The notes: generated from the sequence alone by a model not told the origin. A stretch of DNA of 64,000 nucleotides from Gavia stellata (GCF_030936135.1 NC_082612.1:18919475-18983474); one strand, 5' to 3'. Shown: positions 1-11,291, counted from the stretch's first letter. Made by a program: numbers and translations.

Positions 1-116
1 CCTTCTTTGGCACGGGAGGCTGGTGGGGTCTCGCCCCTCAACCTTCTCCTGCTGCTGCTCCTGTGCACGCTTCTGCGGACGAGGCTGAGGCACTGGCACA
101 GAGGGAGAGGAGGAGC
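1..116. other. Unassigned flank left of the first LTR
   Basis: GC-rich sequence with no recognisable exon, splice signal or repeat family. It ends at the target-site duplication of the LTR that follows. Confidence 0.4.
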
Positions 117-121
117 GATGG

Positions 122-1176
122 TGTCGTGGTTTTAGCCCAGTTGGCAACTAAGCAGCACACAGCCGCTCGCTCACTCCCCCCACAGGGGGATGGGGGAGAG
201 AATCGAAAAAAAAAAGGTAAAACTTGTGGGTTGAGATAAAAGCAATTTAATAGGACAGAAAAGGAAGAAGAAGAAGAAAGAAGAAGAAGAAAGAAGAAGA
301 AGAAAGAAGAAGAAGAAAGAAGAAGAAGAAGGAAGAAGAAGAAGAAGGAAGAAGAAGAAGAAGGAAGAAGAAGAAGAAGGAAGAAGAAGAAGAAGAAGAA
401 GAAGAAGAAGGAAGAAGAAGAAGAAGGAAGAAGAAGAAGAAGAAGAAGGAAGAAGAAGAAGAAGGAAGAAGAAGAAGAAGAAGATGATGAAGAAGATGAT
501 GATGAAGAAGATGATGATGATGATGAAGATGATGATGAAGAAGATGATGATGAAGAAGATGATGATGATGATGATGAAGATGATGATGAAGATGATGATG
601 ATGAAGAAGATGATGATGATGATGAAGAAGATGATGAAGAAGATGATGATGACGATGCTGAAGATGACGATGCTGAAGATGACTATGATGAAGAAGATGA
701 CGATGATGAAGAAGATGACGATGATGAAGAAGAAGATGATGAAGAAGAAGATGATGAAGAAGAAGATGATGATGATGAAGATGATGATGATGATAAAGGA
801 ATACACAAAACAACTGACGCACAATGCAATTGCTCACCACCGGCTGACCGATGCCCAGCCAGCTCCTGAGCAGTGGCTGTGCCCCTGCCCTGGCCAATTC
901 CCCCCCAGTTTTTTTGTTCAGCGTGACATCACGCGGTATGGAACGTCCCTTCGGCCCGTTTGGGTCTGCTGTCCCGGCTGTGTCCCCTCCCAGCTCCCTG
1001 TGCACCTGGCAGGGCAGTGGGAGAAGCGGAAAAGTCCTTGACTTAGTGTAAGCGCTGCTCAGCAACAACTGAGCCATCAGTGTGTTATCGACATTATTCT
1101 CATCCTAAATCCAAAACACAGGACTATACCAACTACTAGAAAGAAAAATAACTCTATCCCAGCCGAAACCAGGGCA
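122..1176 (+). mobile_element. Solo ERVL-like LTR with internal triplet expansion
   Basis: The element starts TGTCGTGGTTTTAGCCC and ends with CA at 1176. It is flanked by a perfect 5-bp target-site duplication, GATGG at 117-121 and 1177-1181. Start and end match an LTR type I recognise as widespread in bird genomes; the family name is not certain. No gag, pol or env sequence adjoins it, so it is a solo LTR left by recombination between two LTRs. Its normally short A-rich internal repeat has been replaced by a long GAA/GAT tract. Polyadenylation or promoter activity would be expected of an LTR but is not shown. Confidence 0.85.
259..793 (+). repeat. Compound (GAA)n / (GAT)n microsatellite inside the LTR
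   Basis: About 530 bp made almost only of GAA, GGAA, GAT and GAC triplets. The left half is a purine-only GAA/GGAA tract (about 260-480). The right half moves to GAT-rich triplets with some GAC and GCT. Long apparent ORFs on both strands here (poly-Met/Lys one way, poly-Ile/Phe/Leu/Ser or His/Leu the other) are translations of the repeat and not genes. A pure polypurine run of this kind can form triplex DNA and is prone to length change and assembly error. Confidence 0.95.
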
Positions 1177-1181
1177 GATGG

Positions 1182-1800
1182 GAACAGGTCGGGTTTAGGG
1201 TGATGGAAAAGGACAGGGAAAACCCCCTGCCTTGAAGCCTGCTAAGAAAGTAGGTGAAGAAGGGAGAGGGAGAGGGGGAGACAAACAGGCTGAGATGCTC
1301 AGGGGACAAAGCAAAGATTAAGGTGACTACTGAGAGCTTGGGAAAGCTAGGACTGAGCTGCAGTATCTTTGGGACACTGCAAACATAAAAACAACAAACC
1401 CAAACCGTTTTAAGCAGATAATGATGAAAGATGAACTGGGGATGATTGAAGGATTGAGGATTGAATGTTGAAGCAGAAGGACCTCTGTTTTCACGGAGGA
1501 ATTTTACTTGCATGGGCAGCGGGACGAGGTGCTGCTGCCTTCGGTGGGGGGCTGCTTTTGGAGAAGGCTTTGCTGCAAAGGGCAGTGGCAGCTCCTGGCC
1601 GAGCTGTGCCCCCCACTTTGCAGTGGGGGTGGCAGTGCCCTGGCAGTGGGGACCCCTCAGGGACCTGTGCTGCCCTCTCCGTCTTCAAATGCAGCAGCCT
1701 GAGCAAGACACCCACTTCAGAAACACCTGCGGCATCTTTTGCCAATGGCTTTTCCTTCCAGACCGCAAACTGCCTGGAGGGACCCGATCCTGTGCTGGCA
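1182..1800. other. Upstream flank of the PLAC8-like gene
   Basis: No clear exon is seen. The frame of the first PLAC8-like exon stays open upstream to an ATG at 1465, but that translation has no family resemblance, so it is probably promoter or 5' UTR. GC content rises from about 1540. Confidence 0.35.
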
Positions 1801-1906
1801 ATGGCCTCTCACCACGTGATCATGGTCCAGCCCCAATTTTCGGTGGCCCCGCGGGTGGGCGAGTGGCGATCGGGGCTGCTGGACTGCTGCTCTGACTTTG
1901 GCGTGA
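1801..1906 (+). CDS. PLAC8-like exon A
   Basis: It starts MASHHVIMVQP and ends within the codon after DFGV. The donor is A|GTACAC at 1907, which gives phase 1. The more consensus-like GTGAGT at 1903 would shift the frame of the next exon, so I rejected it. The joined codon is AGT (Ser), where relatives have Cys. Confidence 0.6.
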
Positions 1907-2705
1907 GTACACACATACCTGTCATTCCTGGTGTCGGCTCATGATGTGTTTCTGGTGTTTTCCCACTCCTCCTGCGGCATCGCCCCTGCTGCAAACCTCA
2001 CTTTTGTGGGTACCAACGGTGGAGCCGCTCTCGCTTGAGGTCGAGAGCCGCGGCTCCCCTGGCTGCATCCCCAGCTGGCTTTCCCCCCCCCCTTTCCTCT
2101 TTCTTTGCACCCCTCAGCCAAGCCCGTGTCCCGCAGGTATTTGCGGAGCCTTCTGCTTCAGCTGCCCGGGGTGCCAAGTGGCCGGGGACACGGACGCGTG
2201 CTGCCTGTGCGGCTCCAGCGTGGCCATGAGGATGCTCTACCGCACCAGATACAACATCCCGGTCAGTGACCAACCATGCCCCGCTGGCACCCACAGCCGC
2301 CAGCCGGGTGCTGGGGTGTGGGGTCAGGGAAGGAGAAAGAGGTGCCTGAGGGGAAGAGCAGCGGCAGGGAGCCAGGGACACATCTGCATCCCCGCTGTGA
2401 GCCGGAGGTAATCCCATCGCACACTGTCCTCACTGGGCACGAGCGGCAGTGTGCTGCGGGGCCACTGGTGAGCTGCCCAGGGGTGTTGATGATGAAAAAT
2501 AGGAAGACTTAAAAGCTGGGAAGGGGTTATTCAGACAATGTCCCTTGCCCCGCAGGGCTCCATTCTGGGTGACCGGGCCTCCGCCATGGGCTGCCCCATG
2601 TGTGCGCTCCGCCAGCTGAAGGGAGACATAACCGGAGGAAGGAGCTGGGCACGTTCTGGTAAGCTGGGCGTGCTGGTGCGGGTTTGTAAGTCACCGCTGC
2701 ACTGA
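1801..2705 (+). CDS. PLAC8/cornifelin-like cysteine-rich protein (three exons, divergent)
   Basis: Three exons join in frame: 1801-1906, 2137-2261 and 2556-2705. Together they encode about 126 residues; family members are usually 110-115. The family core is clear: LLDCCSD, then CGAFCFSCPGCQVA, ACCLCGSSVAMR, LYRTRYNIPGSI and LKGDI. PLAC8-domain proteins are small, cysteine-rich and usually intracellular or membrane-associated; their biochemical role is poorly defined. Known relatives have further cysteines after CCSD, in the GVC segment and in the CPHC-x-LC motif; here these are Phe, Ser, Gly and Arg. The end is uncertain: exon 3 either reads to TGA at 2703-2705 or splices at the donor G|GTAAGC after 2658 to an unseen exon. 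I chose the ATG at 1801 because the family N terminus is short; Met at 1822 is the alternative. It may be a divergent paralogue or a decaying copy. Confidence 0.7.
2137..2261 (+). CDS. PLAC8-like exon B
   Basis: The acceptor is CCCGCAG at 2136 and the donor CCG|GTCAGT at 2262. The exon encodes the cysteine-rich heart of the domain, from ICGAFCF to RTRYNIP. Confidence 0.75.
2556..2705 (+). CDS. PLAC8-like exon C (3' end uncertain)
   Basis: The acceptor is CCCCGCAG at 2555. The exon begins GSILGDRASAMGCPMC and reaches LKGDITGG, which matches the family C-terminal segment. It then runs 15-20 residues further than relatives, to TGA at 2703-2705, unless the donor at 2659 is used. Confidence 0.6.
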   Translation, partial: GSILGDRASAMGCPMCALRQLKGDITGGRSWARSGKLGVLVRVCKSPLH

Positions 2706-5700
2706 GCCGAGTGCGTTCCCAGAGTCTCCCTTTCCACCGACACCTGACTTAAGACACAGGGTTGCTGCGGTGCCGATAGAGCAACGGCCACGTGAAAGGG
2801 GGACCTCTCCCGCAGCGAAACGTTGCTGGGAAGCTCTTGCAGGATGGGGAATCTGCTCAGGGCCCATCACCTGGGTCCAGCCAGCGAGGCGGGACGGGAC
2901 ACACACACACGCACGCTGTGGCGAGGCATGGCCCCGCTCCCAGACCCTCCTCTCCCCGTCCCGTTGCAGATGCTGCCGTCCTCGCCGCGCCCCGCGGAGC
3001 CGCTGCGGGCAGGAGTCACCGCTGCCCTGGCCCTTGGGAAACGCACCGCGGGGGGTTTGCCTTGATGGTGGTTGATTCCCCTTCCCTGGGTAACACCAGC
3101 GATTTTATCTTCTTCCCTGTGTGTTGTTATTTATTTCTCTGGGTCCTCCTCCAGCACCAGAGGACGGCGTTGTCGTTTCGTACGCTGCGCGGTCAGAGCA
3201 GTGCTGAGGTTATCAGGTAAAGGAGACTTGCGCTTGCAGACCCACGCCGGGATGAGACCAGACCACAAAGTTCAGTGAGAAGATAAGAAGGAAACCAAAC
3301 AAAAGCCTGCTGCGGACAGCTCAGCTTCTCCGTGGACACCGGCTGCTCGCAGAGCTGGTGACGCCATCGCCCTGTGCTCGGAGAGGCCCGAGGGCGCTGC
3401 ACCCATCCCTCTTTCTGCCTGGACCATCCCCAGCACTGAGACACAGAAGGCGGCAGCGGGAGAGCGATGGTGACGGCGTGGGGACCGCAGTCCTGCTCGG
3501 TTCCTCCGCACAGACCTTGTCAGGAGTCTGTCGCGTGGGAGCTGCTTCTCCGTGGGGTGAGACCCCCGCAGCTGTGGGTGTTGGGTGTAACACGTTGTGG
3601 AGGAAGAGCTGGGACAATCTGCGCCTCGCTGGGGCTCGGCGGTGCCGGGGTTTATCCGTACCTGCCACGGCGAAGAGCAGGGAAGAGGTAACTCTGGGGC
3701 TGGGCTTGCCCTGCAGCCGCCGAGCGCTGGCTCAGGTTGAAGTTTTGCTGCTTTTAACAGAAAAAGGTGCTTTTTACCCAGAGTGGGTGCTGGGCTGGGG
3801 CTGCCCAGGGCCCTCAGCCTCTGGCACGTCCGTGCTTCTGTCCTGGCACCTTCAGAACAGGAGTGGGTTTTATTCAAAAAAACACCTTCCCGCCCCCCCC
3901 TCCTTTTTCCCCCACTGCAACTCCCGTTGCATTTGTCCGCAGCAGCCGCAGCACCGTCGCATCCCTGGCATGAAGGGGTGAGGCTGTGCCCTTGCTGACA
4001 GTGCGTACACATGCATTCGCCCGCTCGAAACGTGTCTGCCCAGAGAAGCAGGAGAAGGCGGTTGTGGCATGGTGACAGCCCGAGCTGGGAGCTGACGAGT
4101 GCGTGTGTCTGCTGCGGGGACAGATGTCACTGTGCTGGTCTGTGCGTGGCCCACGGGAGTGCTGGGTCACCTCTGCTCGCTCCTGGCTGCTGGTCCCAAA
4201 TCCCCATCACCCGCAGCCTGGCAGGCATGGAGCAGCGGGGTCTGAGCCTCCCCCTGCGGCACAGGCAGCTGTGTAATTTGGGGGGGCCGGTTCAGCGACA
4301 GCCCTGCTGCTCCGGGAGCTTGAGGATGAGCTGAGAGCACCTGGGATTAAGGTCTTCAAAGCCAGCCAACCATGAATGCTGGGGTTCCCCCTTCCCAGTG
4401 ACAGGTGAGCCCTGTGTCCCCAGCATGGGGGTCCTGCAGACCCTCTGCCCCCGTCTCCCCTCCCACCGGGATGGTTGTTATGGGGTGCCCTGACAGTCCT
4501 TCCTGCTTGGGGCCCTTCTACCCCTTGGCCCATCCTGGCAGGGCTGCCGGGACCCCGTGGCTTTGCCCATCCCCGATCTCGGGGTCTCCTCTCCAGAGCT
4601 GTTCCTCCTCCAACGCACGCAGGGGTCTGGCCATTGGGACCACAGCCCTGACCCCCGCAGGGACCTGGGTCCTCACGGGGCTCTTGTCCTTGCACGCAAT
4701 GCCACGGCAGTGCAGTGAGGAGCCAGGAGCAGCCAGCCCCGAGCCCGGGTGAGGGCCACCAGCACCCACCTCGTCCACGGAGCATCGAGGGACGCAGGAG
4801 CCGCAGGTGATGCCCAGTGAGTGCACCCGGCCGCACCATCAGGGCTGAGCTGGGGGGCTCTTGCTGCTGGCTGGGGCACAGGGGTCTTGGGGTCACACCA
4901 CAGGAGAGGTGCTGAGCCCACAGCAGAGCCCGCTGGGGTCAAGCACACCAAGACTATGTCCAGGAAAACCCCGCTGTGGGTGGCAGTGTCGGTCGGTGCC
5001 ACTCACCCGGCCGGGGAGCAGTCCGAGTGTTGCTGGTGGCTGCGGTGCCTGTCCCTGGGTCAGGCTGTGGGGGCCGTCTGGGGTGGTGGGAGGTCTGTGG
5101 CACCACGTGGGGTGTCGCAGTGGGGGTCCGTGGGTGCCTCCCCCTGGGCTGGCCGGTGCCAAGAACCACAGGGAGCTGCCCCGGGCAGGTTTCCCCCTTC
5201 TCTGGGGGTGGTTTCTGGGCGCAGGGCTGGCCCTGCTGCGGACCCTCTCCTCTGTGCAGGGGCTGCGGGGTGGGCACGGCTGGGCCAGGCTGAGCTGGGT
5301 GACACCAGCCCGGGGCATGTGTCCCCGTGGGAGCCCCAGGCCAGGCTGATTTGGCTGCGCAGGTGTCACTGCCACAACCCGTGAGGGTGACGTGACCCTC
5401 AGGTGCGTGAAGGTTGCAACAGCAGGTTTGTAGGATGCTGTCGTTCACGAGGACACGGAGGCTTTGTTGCTGTGAAGATCTTTATTACAACTTACTACAA
5501 ATCACAACTAGTAAAGCAAGTACGTACTTACCATCACTTACCTATAGGCGCACCTATATGTACTATTTGAGGTGTTACTGGCATGATGTTTGCCACACCA
5601 CTGCAAGGAGCAGGGATGATGGAAAAGGCTCATGGCAGATGATCTGTGTCACGCAGTCAGGAGTCAGCCGGGCATCCCTGGCAAGGCTCCTTCTGTCTGG

Positions 5701-6889
5701 GAGATCTCTGCAGAGGAGCTCTTGCAGAGAAGCTCATCTTGGGTAGGTGCCAGGTTACTTTCATACCTTTTTGGTGTAGACACGTAACCGGGTGTAGGAC
5801 ACTGCTTCCCAGAGCAGCTGGGGCTGGAAAGTCAGCTCGCTGTCACGTTTCCATGCCGGCTGTTGCCGTTTGTGTGCCCTGGCTCACAAGGAGGTCTCGG
5901 CTCCTGCCGAGCTCATCAGGGATACCCGGGACTCCCGGCTCGTCCCTCTTGGCCAGTCCATCACTGGGTTGCCTCTGTGGCTGCTCCCACGGCTGGGCTG
6001 AGGGTCCCTCTGCCCTGTGGCCGGGGGCTTGAGGTGGAGCGAGAGCTGTTGGGGTCCAGCCCAACAGTGGCTGGGGGGTCCCTGGGCAGAGGGTCAGGGC
6101 TGGGCCCTGGGTACCAGCCGCCAAGGAGGGCGGTGGGTGAGCGCTTAATCCCCTCGGGGCGCTGGCTGGGCTGCAGGGCTGTCTCTTGGCACTGTATGGA
6201 CACGGGCGTGGGGCAAACAATGCCCGAGGGGGGTCAGTGCCATGTGGGGAGCTGCCGCAGTGCTGCCGCAGCCCCCCAGGCCAAAGCCTCTCCCAGGTGG
6301 TTTGTGTCTGACGTTTGGGGGGGCTGGGAGCTGGGAAGGGGGTTCAGGGAAGGTGGAGCAAGAGCTGTTGGGGTCTGACCCAGCTGTGCCCCATTGGCAG
6401 CGGTGCTGCGGGAGGCTGGGCAGAGCCCGTTCTCAGCCCCTGTGCTGCTCTGTGTTGTGCTGAATCGCACCCCGCTTAGCTGAGGGGTTTGAGCAAAACC
6501 ATCTCTCTCTCGCCTGCCCTTCTGGGGAGAAATATGACTTTTCTGGCTGGGGAGGGGGACAGACATCTCCTTAGGGGTCTCTTCTGGGGCTGTGCAGCCG
6601 GGAGCTCTGATCGACCGGCTTCTCTCCCTTTTTGCAGGTACAGAGGAGACCCAGCTGCCTCACCTGCACCCCACAACCTGCACCCCCTCGCAGCTGGGCT
6701 GCCCCAGGAGAGCTGGGGTGACCCCCCCACTTCACTTCTGCCCCTGGCAACTGGACTGAGAGAGACCCTCCACACAGCGAGGAGCATGTGGCGTGGATTT
6801 AATCCCCACGGGAAGGAGCCAGGCTCCCTGCTGGGAAGAGCTCCTTGTAGGGGACAGCCCTCCCTGTGCCCGCCTGGCTCCTAGACACC
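2706..6889. other. GC-rich stretch without recognisable gene
   Basis: About 4.2 kb of G/C-rich sequence. It has many overlapping open frames on both strands, as expected from low stop-codon density, but none resembles a known protein. A short (CA)n run lies near 2898. A motif of about 30 bp (GGTGGAGCGAGAGCTGTTGG and a near copy) occurs near 6033 and 6350. Exon-like junctions exist, such as a TTTTTGCAG acceptor near 6637, but I could not chain them into a gene. Confidence 0.4.
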
Positions 6890-7345
6890 CTGGCTTCTTA
6901 CAGCTCCAGCTGATAGACACTCCAGCTACTGGATGCTCTGGATTAGAGATGCTCCTGGTTCTCACAGCTCCGGCTGATGGACGCTTCAGCTTCTTAATGT
7001 TCAAGGCATTTGAAGCTCTAAGTTATTTTGGCTCCAGCTCCAAATTGCCGTTCTGGTTAATGCACAGTTGGGATATGAGATGCTCCTGCTGACGGACGCT
7101 CCTCCCCTTGTTACAACTCGGGTTATGGACACTTGGTCTTCGCTTCAGTTTCAGGTAATTCTGGCTCCAGGACACAAGACGCTCATTACGGGCAATGGAT
7201 GCTCCACCTCAGGTTATCACCTGAAGCCCTCAGTTATTCCAGCTCCAGCACACTCCGGAGAAGAGATGCTCCTACTGCTTCCGGAAGCTTCTTCGTGTTA
7301 CAAGCTCACTGAAGCTCCAGCTACTCGTAGCAGTCTGGGCTATTG
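6890..7345. repeat. Decayed tandem repeat built on a GATGCTCC / GGACGCTCC motif
   Basis: Variants of GGATGCTC, GAGATGCTCCTG, GGACGCTCC and CAGCTCCAGCT recur every 30-60 bp across about 450 bp, including near 6936, 6947, 6977, 7078, 7097, 7197 and 7265. The copies are imperfect and unevenly spaced, which suggests an old minisatellite. I do not recognise the family. Confidence 0.55.
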
Positions 7346-7416
7346 TCGAGGATGTAAATCAATCACTGTCATAACTTGAATATGAACTGTCATAATTGTA
7401 CATTGTCTAAATGTAC

Positions 7417-7686
7417 AAATGAGAGGAAATGGCCTCAAGTTGCGCCAGGGGAGGTTCAGGCTGGATATTAGGAAAAATGTCTTTCCTGAGAGAGTGGGGA
7501 AGCACTGGACCAGGCTGCCCAGGGAGGTGGTGGAGTCCCCATCCCTGGAGGTGTTCAAGGAACGTGTGGACGTGGCACTGCGGGACATGGTTTAGTGGGC
7601 ATGGTGGGGTTGGGTTGGGGGTTGGGCTTGATGGTCTTACAGGTCTTTTCCAACCTTAGTGATTCTGTGGTTCTGTGATTCTGTGA
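7417..7686 (+). mobile_element. CR1 LINE 3' fragment
   Basis: It has the usual 3' part of avian CR1: the GGCTGGATATTAGGAAAAATG segment, GGAGGTGTTCAAGGAACGTG, GTCTTTTCCAACCTTA, and a tail of imperfect ATTCTGTG repeats. It is 5'-truncated, as most CR1 copies are. Confidence 0.9.
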
Positions 7687-9695
7687 ATATAGCTCTGAGC
7701 CTAAATTCAGGAGGAGGGAATATATCAGTGTTCGAGCTGCAGGGAACCTGCTGGGAAACCTGCCTCTCAAGCAAAATGTGTGGTGTTAACATCGTGGAGA
7801 CTTAACTGGTACTTCTCTGGGGCACGCATGAAATCATCTGATGTGTGACCATTGAGCGTTACAGGGGAAAGGTCCACCATGCTACTTTCAGGACTAATGG
7901 GATGGACCAAAGGGACTCCTGAGAGATTTGCATCTGATGGCAAGCTGTAAGTACTGTACGGTACCATGCCAGCCTGGTCCGCAGCTCAGGAGTAATTCCT
8001 GGTGAGCATCATAGTGAGCAACATTAGATTCAGGCTCCACAGCCCTTCCTAGTGTTCATCACTTCAAGTCTTTTAATAGCAGTTACTCATATAGAATGTG
8101 TTCCCTTCTCCTCTTCCTAATAAATTATTATTACGGTTTTTAAACATCGCCTCCAAGTGCTGGGGTGAAGGTGCAGAGCCCTTTTCACCTCTGAACAAAG
8201 AAGAGGCAAACCCAGGGACCTTGCCGTGGTTGGCGTGGTTCCGTCCCGGTTAATAGACAGCTGGGGTGGTGACCTTCTGCCAGATTTAATATTAAACAGC
8301 ACATGCAAATGCGTGAAAGCTGTTTGGAAGCGTTGTCTGATAAGGCTATACCCCACTCGTGATGTGTGTAACATCTCAGGGCTTATAGAATGTGAACTGA
8401 CCAAAGGTCAGTTGCGTGATACGGGTGTGTCACACGCCTGATTGAGCACAAAACCCAGGTCTGAAAGGCTGAACTCCATGTTTAACCAATTACTAATCTT
8501 TGTGATATGGCCACAGGTTTATCCAGAGATAGGTGAGGAAAGCTTTATGGACGCTTGTCATGCATTCTTACCTGACAAATAAGCAGCCGGGGCAGGCGGG
8601 GCCTTGAAAACAGTAAGATAAAAAAGAATTTCTTAGGGTAGAAATTTTTAACGAGTTTTACACGCACTTTGGTGGGCGCAGGTTTCGAGCCCTGCGGCAG
8701 TACGTGAGCCCTGGCTCCACCTGATCCCCTTGGGAGCCCTGCAGTAACAAAGCCGACGAGATGGCCGAGTCTGTGCTGGCGCTGATGAAATCCATCATCT
8801 TATCAGTGAGGAATCATGTTGCTACACTTCCTTTCTTTCATTACTAATTCTCATGTAAACAACTCTGTACTATCTTTATACAAGACTATCAAGCACCTCA
8901 GCAGCCAGCGGAGTTGATAACGCAGTCTCAGCAGCATCACCAGTACCCGTGCTCTTGGAGAGAAAACTTCACAGTGAAATTAAATAACTCCTGGCCACCT
9001 CCCGAAGCTGCAGAAAGCCAGGCTGAATACCTGTCACTCAGTGATTCAGGCTGTAATACGAGCATGAGCCGTGGCTTTTCTTTAGACAGCCTACTCCATG
9101 CCTGAAGACAGGATCCACTGTGTATCGACCCACTCAGAAATGATCTCAAGGATACCTGTGCCCACAACTAAAAAAAAAAATAAATATCATATTGGGTTTG
9201 AACAGTAGCGCAAATATCTGCGAGAACAAAACAATTACAGTTTTTCACCTCCAGTTTTTTGTTGTTGTCGTTTTGTTTTGTTTCAGCGTGAGTGCCAGTC
9301 ATGCTGAGAGCAACCGCTGCCTCTGACTGCGTCCTGTGCAAATGCTCTGGTTTCCCCTGACCCGCCTGGGATCTGATACTATGACCGGCCTGCTGAGGTT
9401 TCCGGGCCAGACTGTAGATATGCTCCCTGAATGAGATAACGGTATTTTTAGATTTATTTGGTCATATGTGCACCTCCTCAAATGCTACTGGGACTATGCA
9501 ATGGTCTTCACTAGCTGCAAGGATGCTTATAAGTCTTGTATAAATACAGGACAGAGTTCATTATGATAAAATTACTGAAAAAGGAAAGAATAAGATCCCA
9601 GGAGTGTGATTCCTGAACAATGAGATGCTTACCCATCCCAGCTTACAGCCAGCTAAAAAAGCTGGCCTTGAGATGTTCTGACCCGGATAATTCTT
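7687..9695. other. Unassigned intergenic sequence
   Basis: Moderate-GC DNA without recognisable exons. A tRNA-Ser-like 5' half lies at 8755-8772. An A-run occurs near 9170 and a GTTGTTGTC/GTTTTGTTTTGTTT run near 9260. No other repeat family was recognised. Confidence 0.35.
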
Positions 9696-9696
9696 A

Positions 9697-10204
9697 CAGG
9701 CAGCCTCAGTTTTGGGCCCCTCACTCCAAGGAGGACATTGAGGTGCTGGAGCGTGTCCAGAGAAGGGCGACGGAGCTGGTGAGGGGTCTGGAGCACAAGT
9801 CTGATGAGGAGTGGCTGAGGGAGCTGGGGTTGTTCAGTCTGGAGAAGAGGAGGCTGAGGGGAGACCTCATCGCTCTCTACAGCTCCCTGAAAGGGGGTTG
9901 TGGGGAGGTGGGTGTTGGTCTCTTCTCCCAAGTGACAAATGATAGGACAAGAGGAAATGGCCTCACGTTGCACCAGGGGAGGTTTAGGCTGGATATGAGG
10001 AATAATTTCTATCCTGAGAGTGGTGAGACACTGGAATAAGCTGCCCAGGGAGGTGGTGGAGTTCCCATCCCTGGAGGTGTTCAAGGAACGTGTGGACGTG
10101 GCACTGTGGGACATGGTTTAGTGGGCATGGTGGGGTTGGGTTGGTGGTTGGACTTGGTGATCTTCCAGGTCTTTTCCAACCTTAATGATTGTGTGATTCT
10201 GTGT
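9697..10204 (+). mobile_element. CR1 LINE fragment with end of ORF2
   Basis: It includes the C-terminal reverse-transcriptase ORF remnant (the region reading [16 protein letters not shown]) and the CR1 3' UTR with its terminal ATTCTGTG-like repeat. The frame is interrupted downstream. It is a dead 5'-truncated copy. Confidence 0.9.
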
Positions 10205-10789
10205 AATTAGTGACAAGTCTTGCTAGGAAAGCTCATGCCTTCAACAGGAAACCATGTGTAACAAGTACTCTTTTGCTTCCCTCTGCCAAGGAGAACGATT
10301 GCGACTGCACGGGTTCGTGCTCTCGTCACAGAGCTGGCAGAGCCCTCCCACAGGACGGTCCCTGGGACGCTGGCCGTGCGCAGGCAGCCCCGCTGAACTG
10401 AAGGACTTCCTTCAGCATCCCCCAGAGCCTGGCCGACCTCATCTTCGGGGTTACTGGACTCAGAAGCTACAGCCGTCCTGGCAAGCAAAGGGGAGAAGCG
10501 GCGTGCCCGTCATGGGCGCTGCTCCGGATGTTAGCGCAGCTCCTGGAAAGCTGTCACCTGCGCTTCTCAGCCGGGCAGACGGCACGTGCCAGGGACTGAT
10601 GCCCCTGCCTCATATAACGAAGGCTGCCTCAGCGTTGGTTCCCTCCGTAGCATCAATTACACACCCATGTATTATCCTGTGAAACCCCTGCTCTGATGGG
10701 CTCAGTACAGCATTACTGCATTATTGCCGGTCTTTTGAACTGAAGGAAAACATACCAAGGCAGCACCCGTCTGCAGGCCACTGGCGGAG
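10205..10789. other. Unassigned sequence
   Basis: No repeat family or supported exon is seen. A 142-codon open frame at 10254-10682 has no recognisable domain and shows no splice or conservation evidence. Confidence 0.3.
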
Positions 10790-11291
10790 AAGACTTCACA
10801 ACCAGCTGTGCCTCGTCCGACACGCCGTGCCGGCATTCATCGTGCCCGGCCAGCTCTGTCAGACTCAGCCGTCGCTGCGAGCCTCTGGCAGCTGGAGATG
10901 CTTAGACTTCATTCAAACGTCACCGCTACCGACGCGGTTGGTTTAGGGCGGCTCCCGACGAGTTGCTGCGCTGCAGCTCGCTTACGACTTGTTCAGCTAT
11001 AAGAAAAAAAAAAAAGGTGAAAGTTGTGGCTCGTCCTGAGCCTGCCCTCCCCACGAAGCCCTCTGGCCTCCCCAGCACGCCGGGAGAGGGGTGGAGACTC
11101 CCCAGGGTGACGGAGTGCAGGGAACCCAGCTCCCGGCTCGCCACCGGTTTGCAGCAGATGCGATGACACGGGTGGGACTGCCCTGCTCTGCGAGCTGAGC
11201 GCGCCGTCGGGGCTGCGGTTCCTACCCACCGCGCTCCTCTCCTGCTTCCCTTCCAGCACAGCCCCGCAGCGCTGACCCAGACCTGCCGCTG
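10790..11291 (+). promoter_or_regulatory. Candidate ABCG2 promoter and non-coding exon 1
   Basis: A GC- and CpG-rich block in otherwise AT-richer DNA. It ends in a strong donor, CTG|GTAAGTGAG, at 11292. ABCG2 exon 2 carries only 7 nt of 5' UTR behind its acceptor, so a non-coding first exon must lie upstream; in mammals it sits in a CpG-rich promoter. This block is the best candidate seen. The exon could be the short piece 11257-11291 (acceptor CTTCCCTTCCAG) or start anywhere within the block. The assignment is inference. Confidence 0.3.

Noticed and set aside
171-1077. Long ORFs on both strands in the triplet tract
   Set aside because: They are translations of GAA/GAT repeats inside an LTR, with single-residue runs in every frame.
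1903-1908. GTGAGT at 1903 as the donor of PLAC8-like exon A
   Set aside because: Better consensus than the chosen site, but it throws the next exon out of frame.
8680-8695. GGTTTCGAGCCC as a tRNA B box
   Set aside because: It has an extra T against the consensus and lies upstream of the tRNA-like 5' half, so order is wrong.
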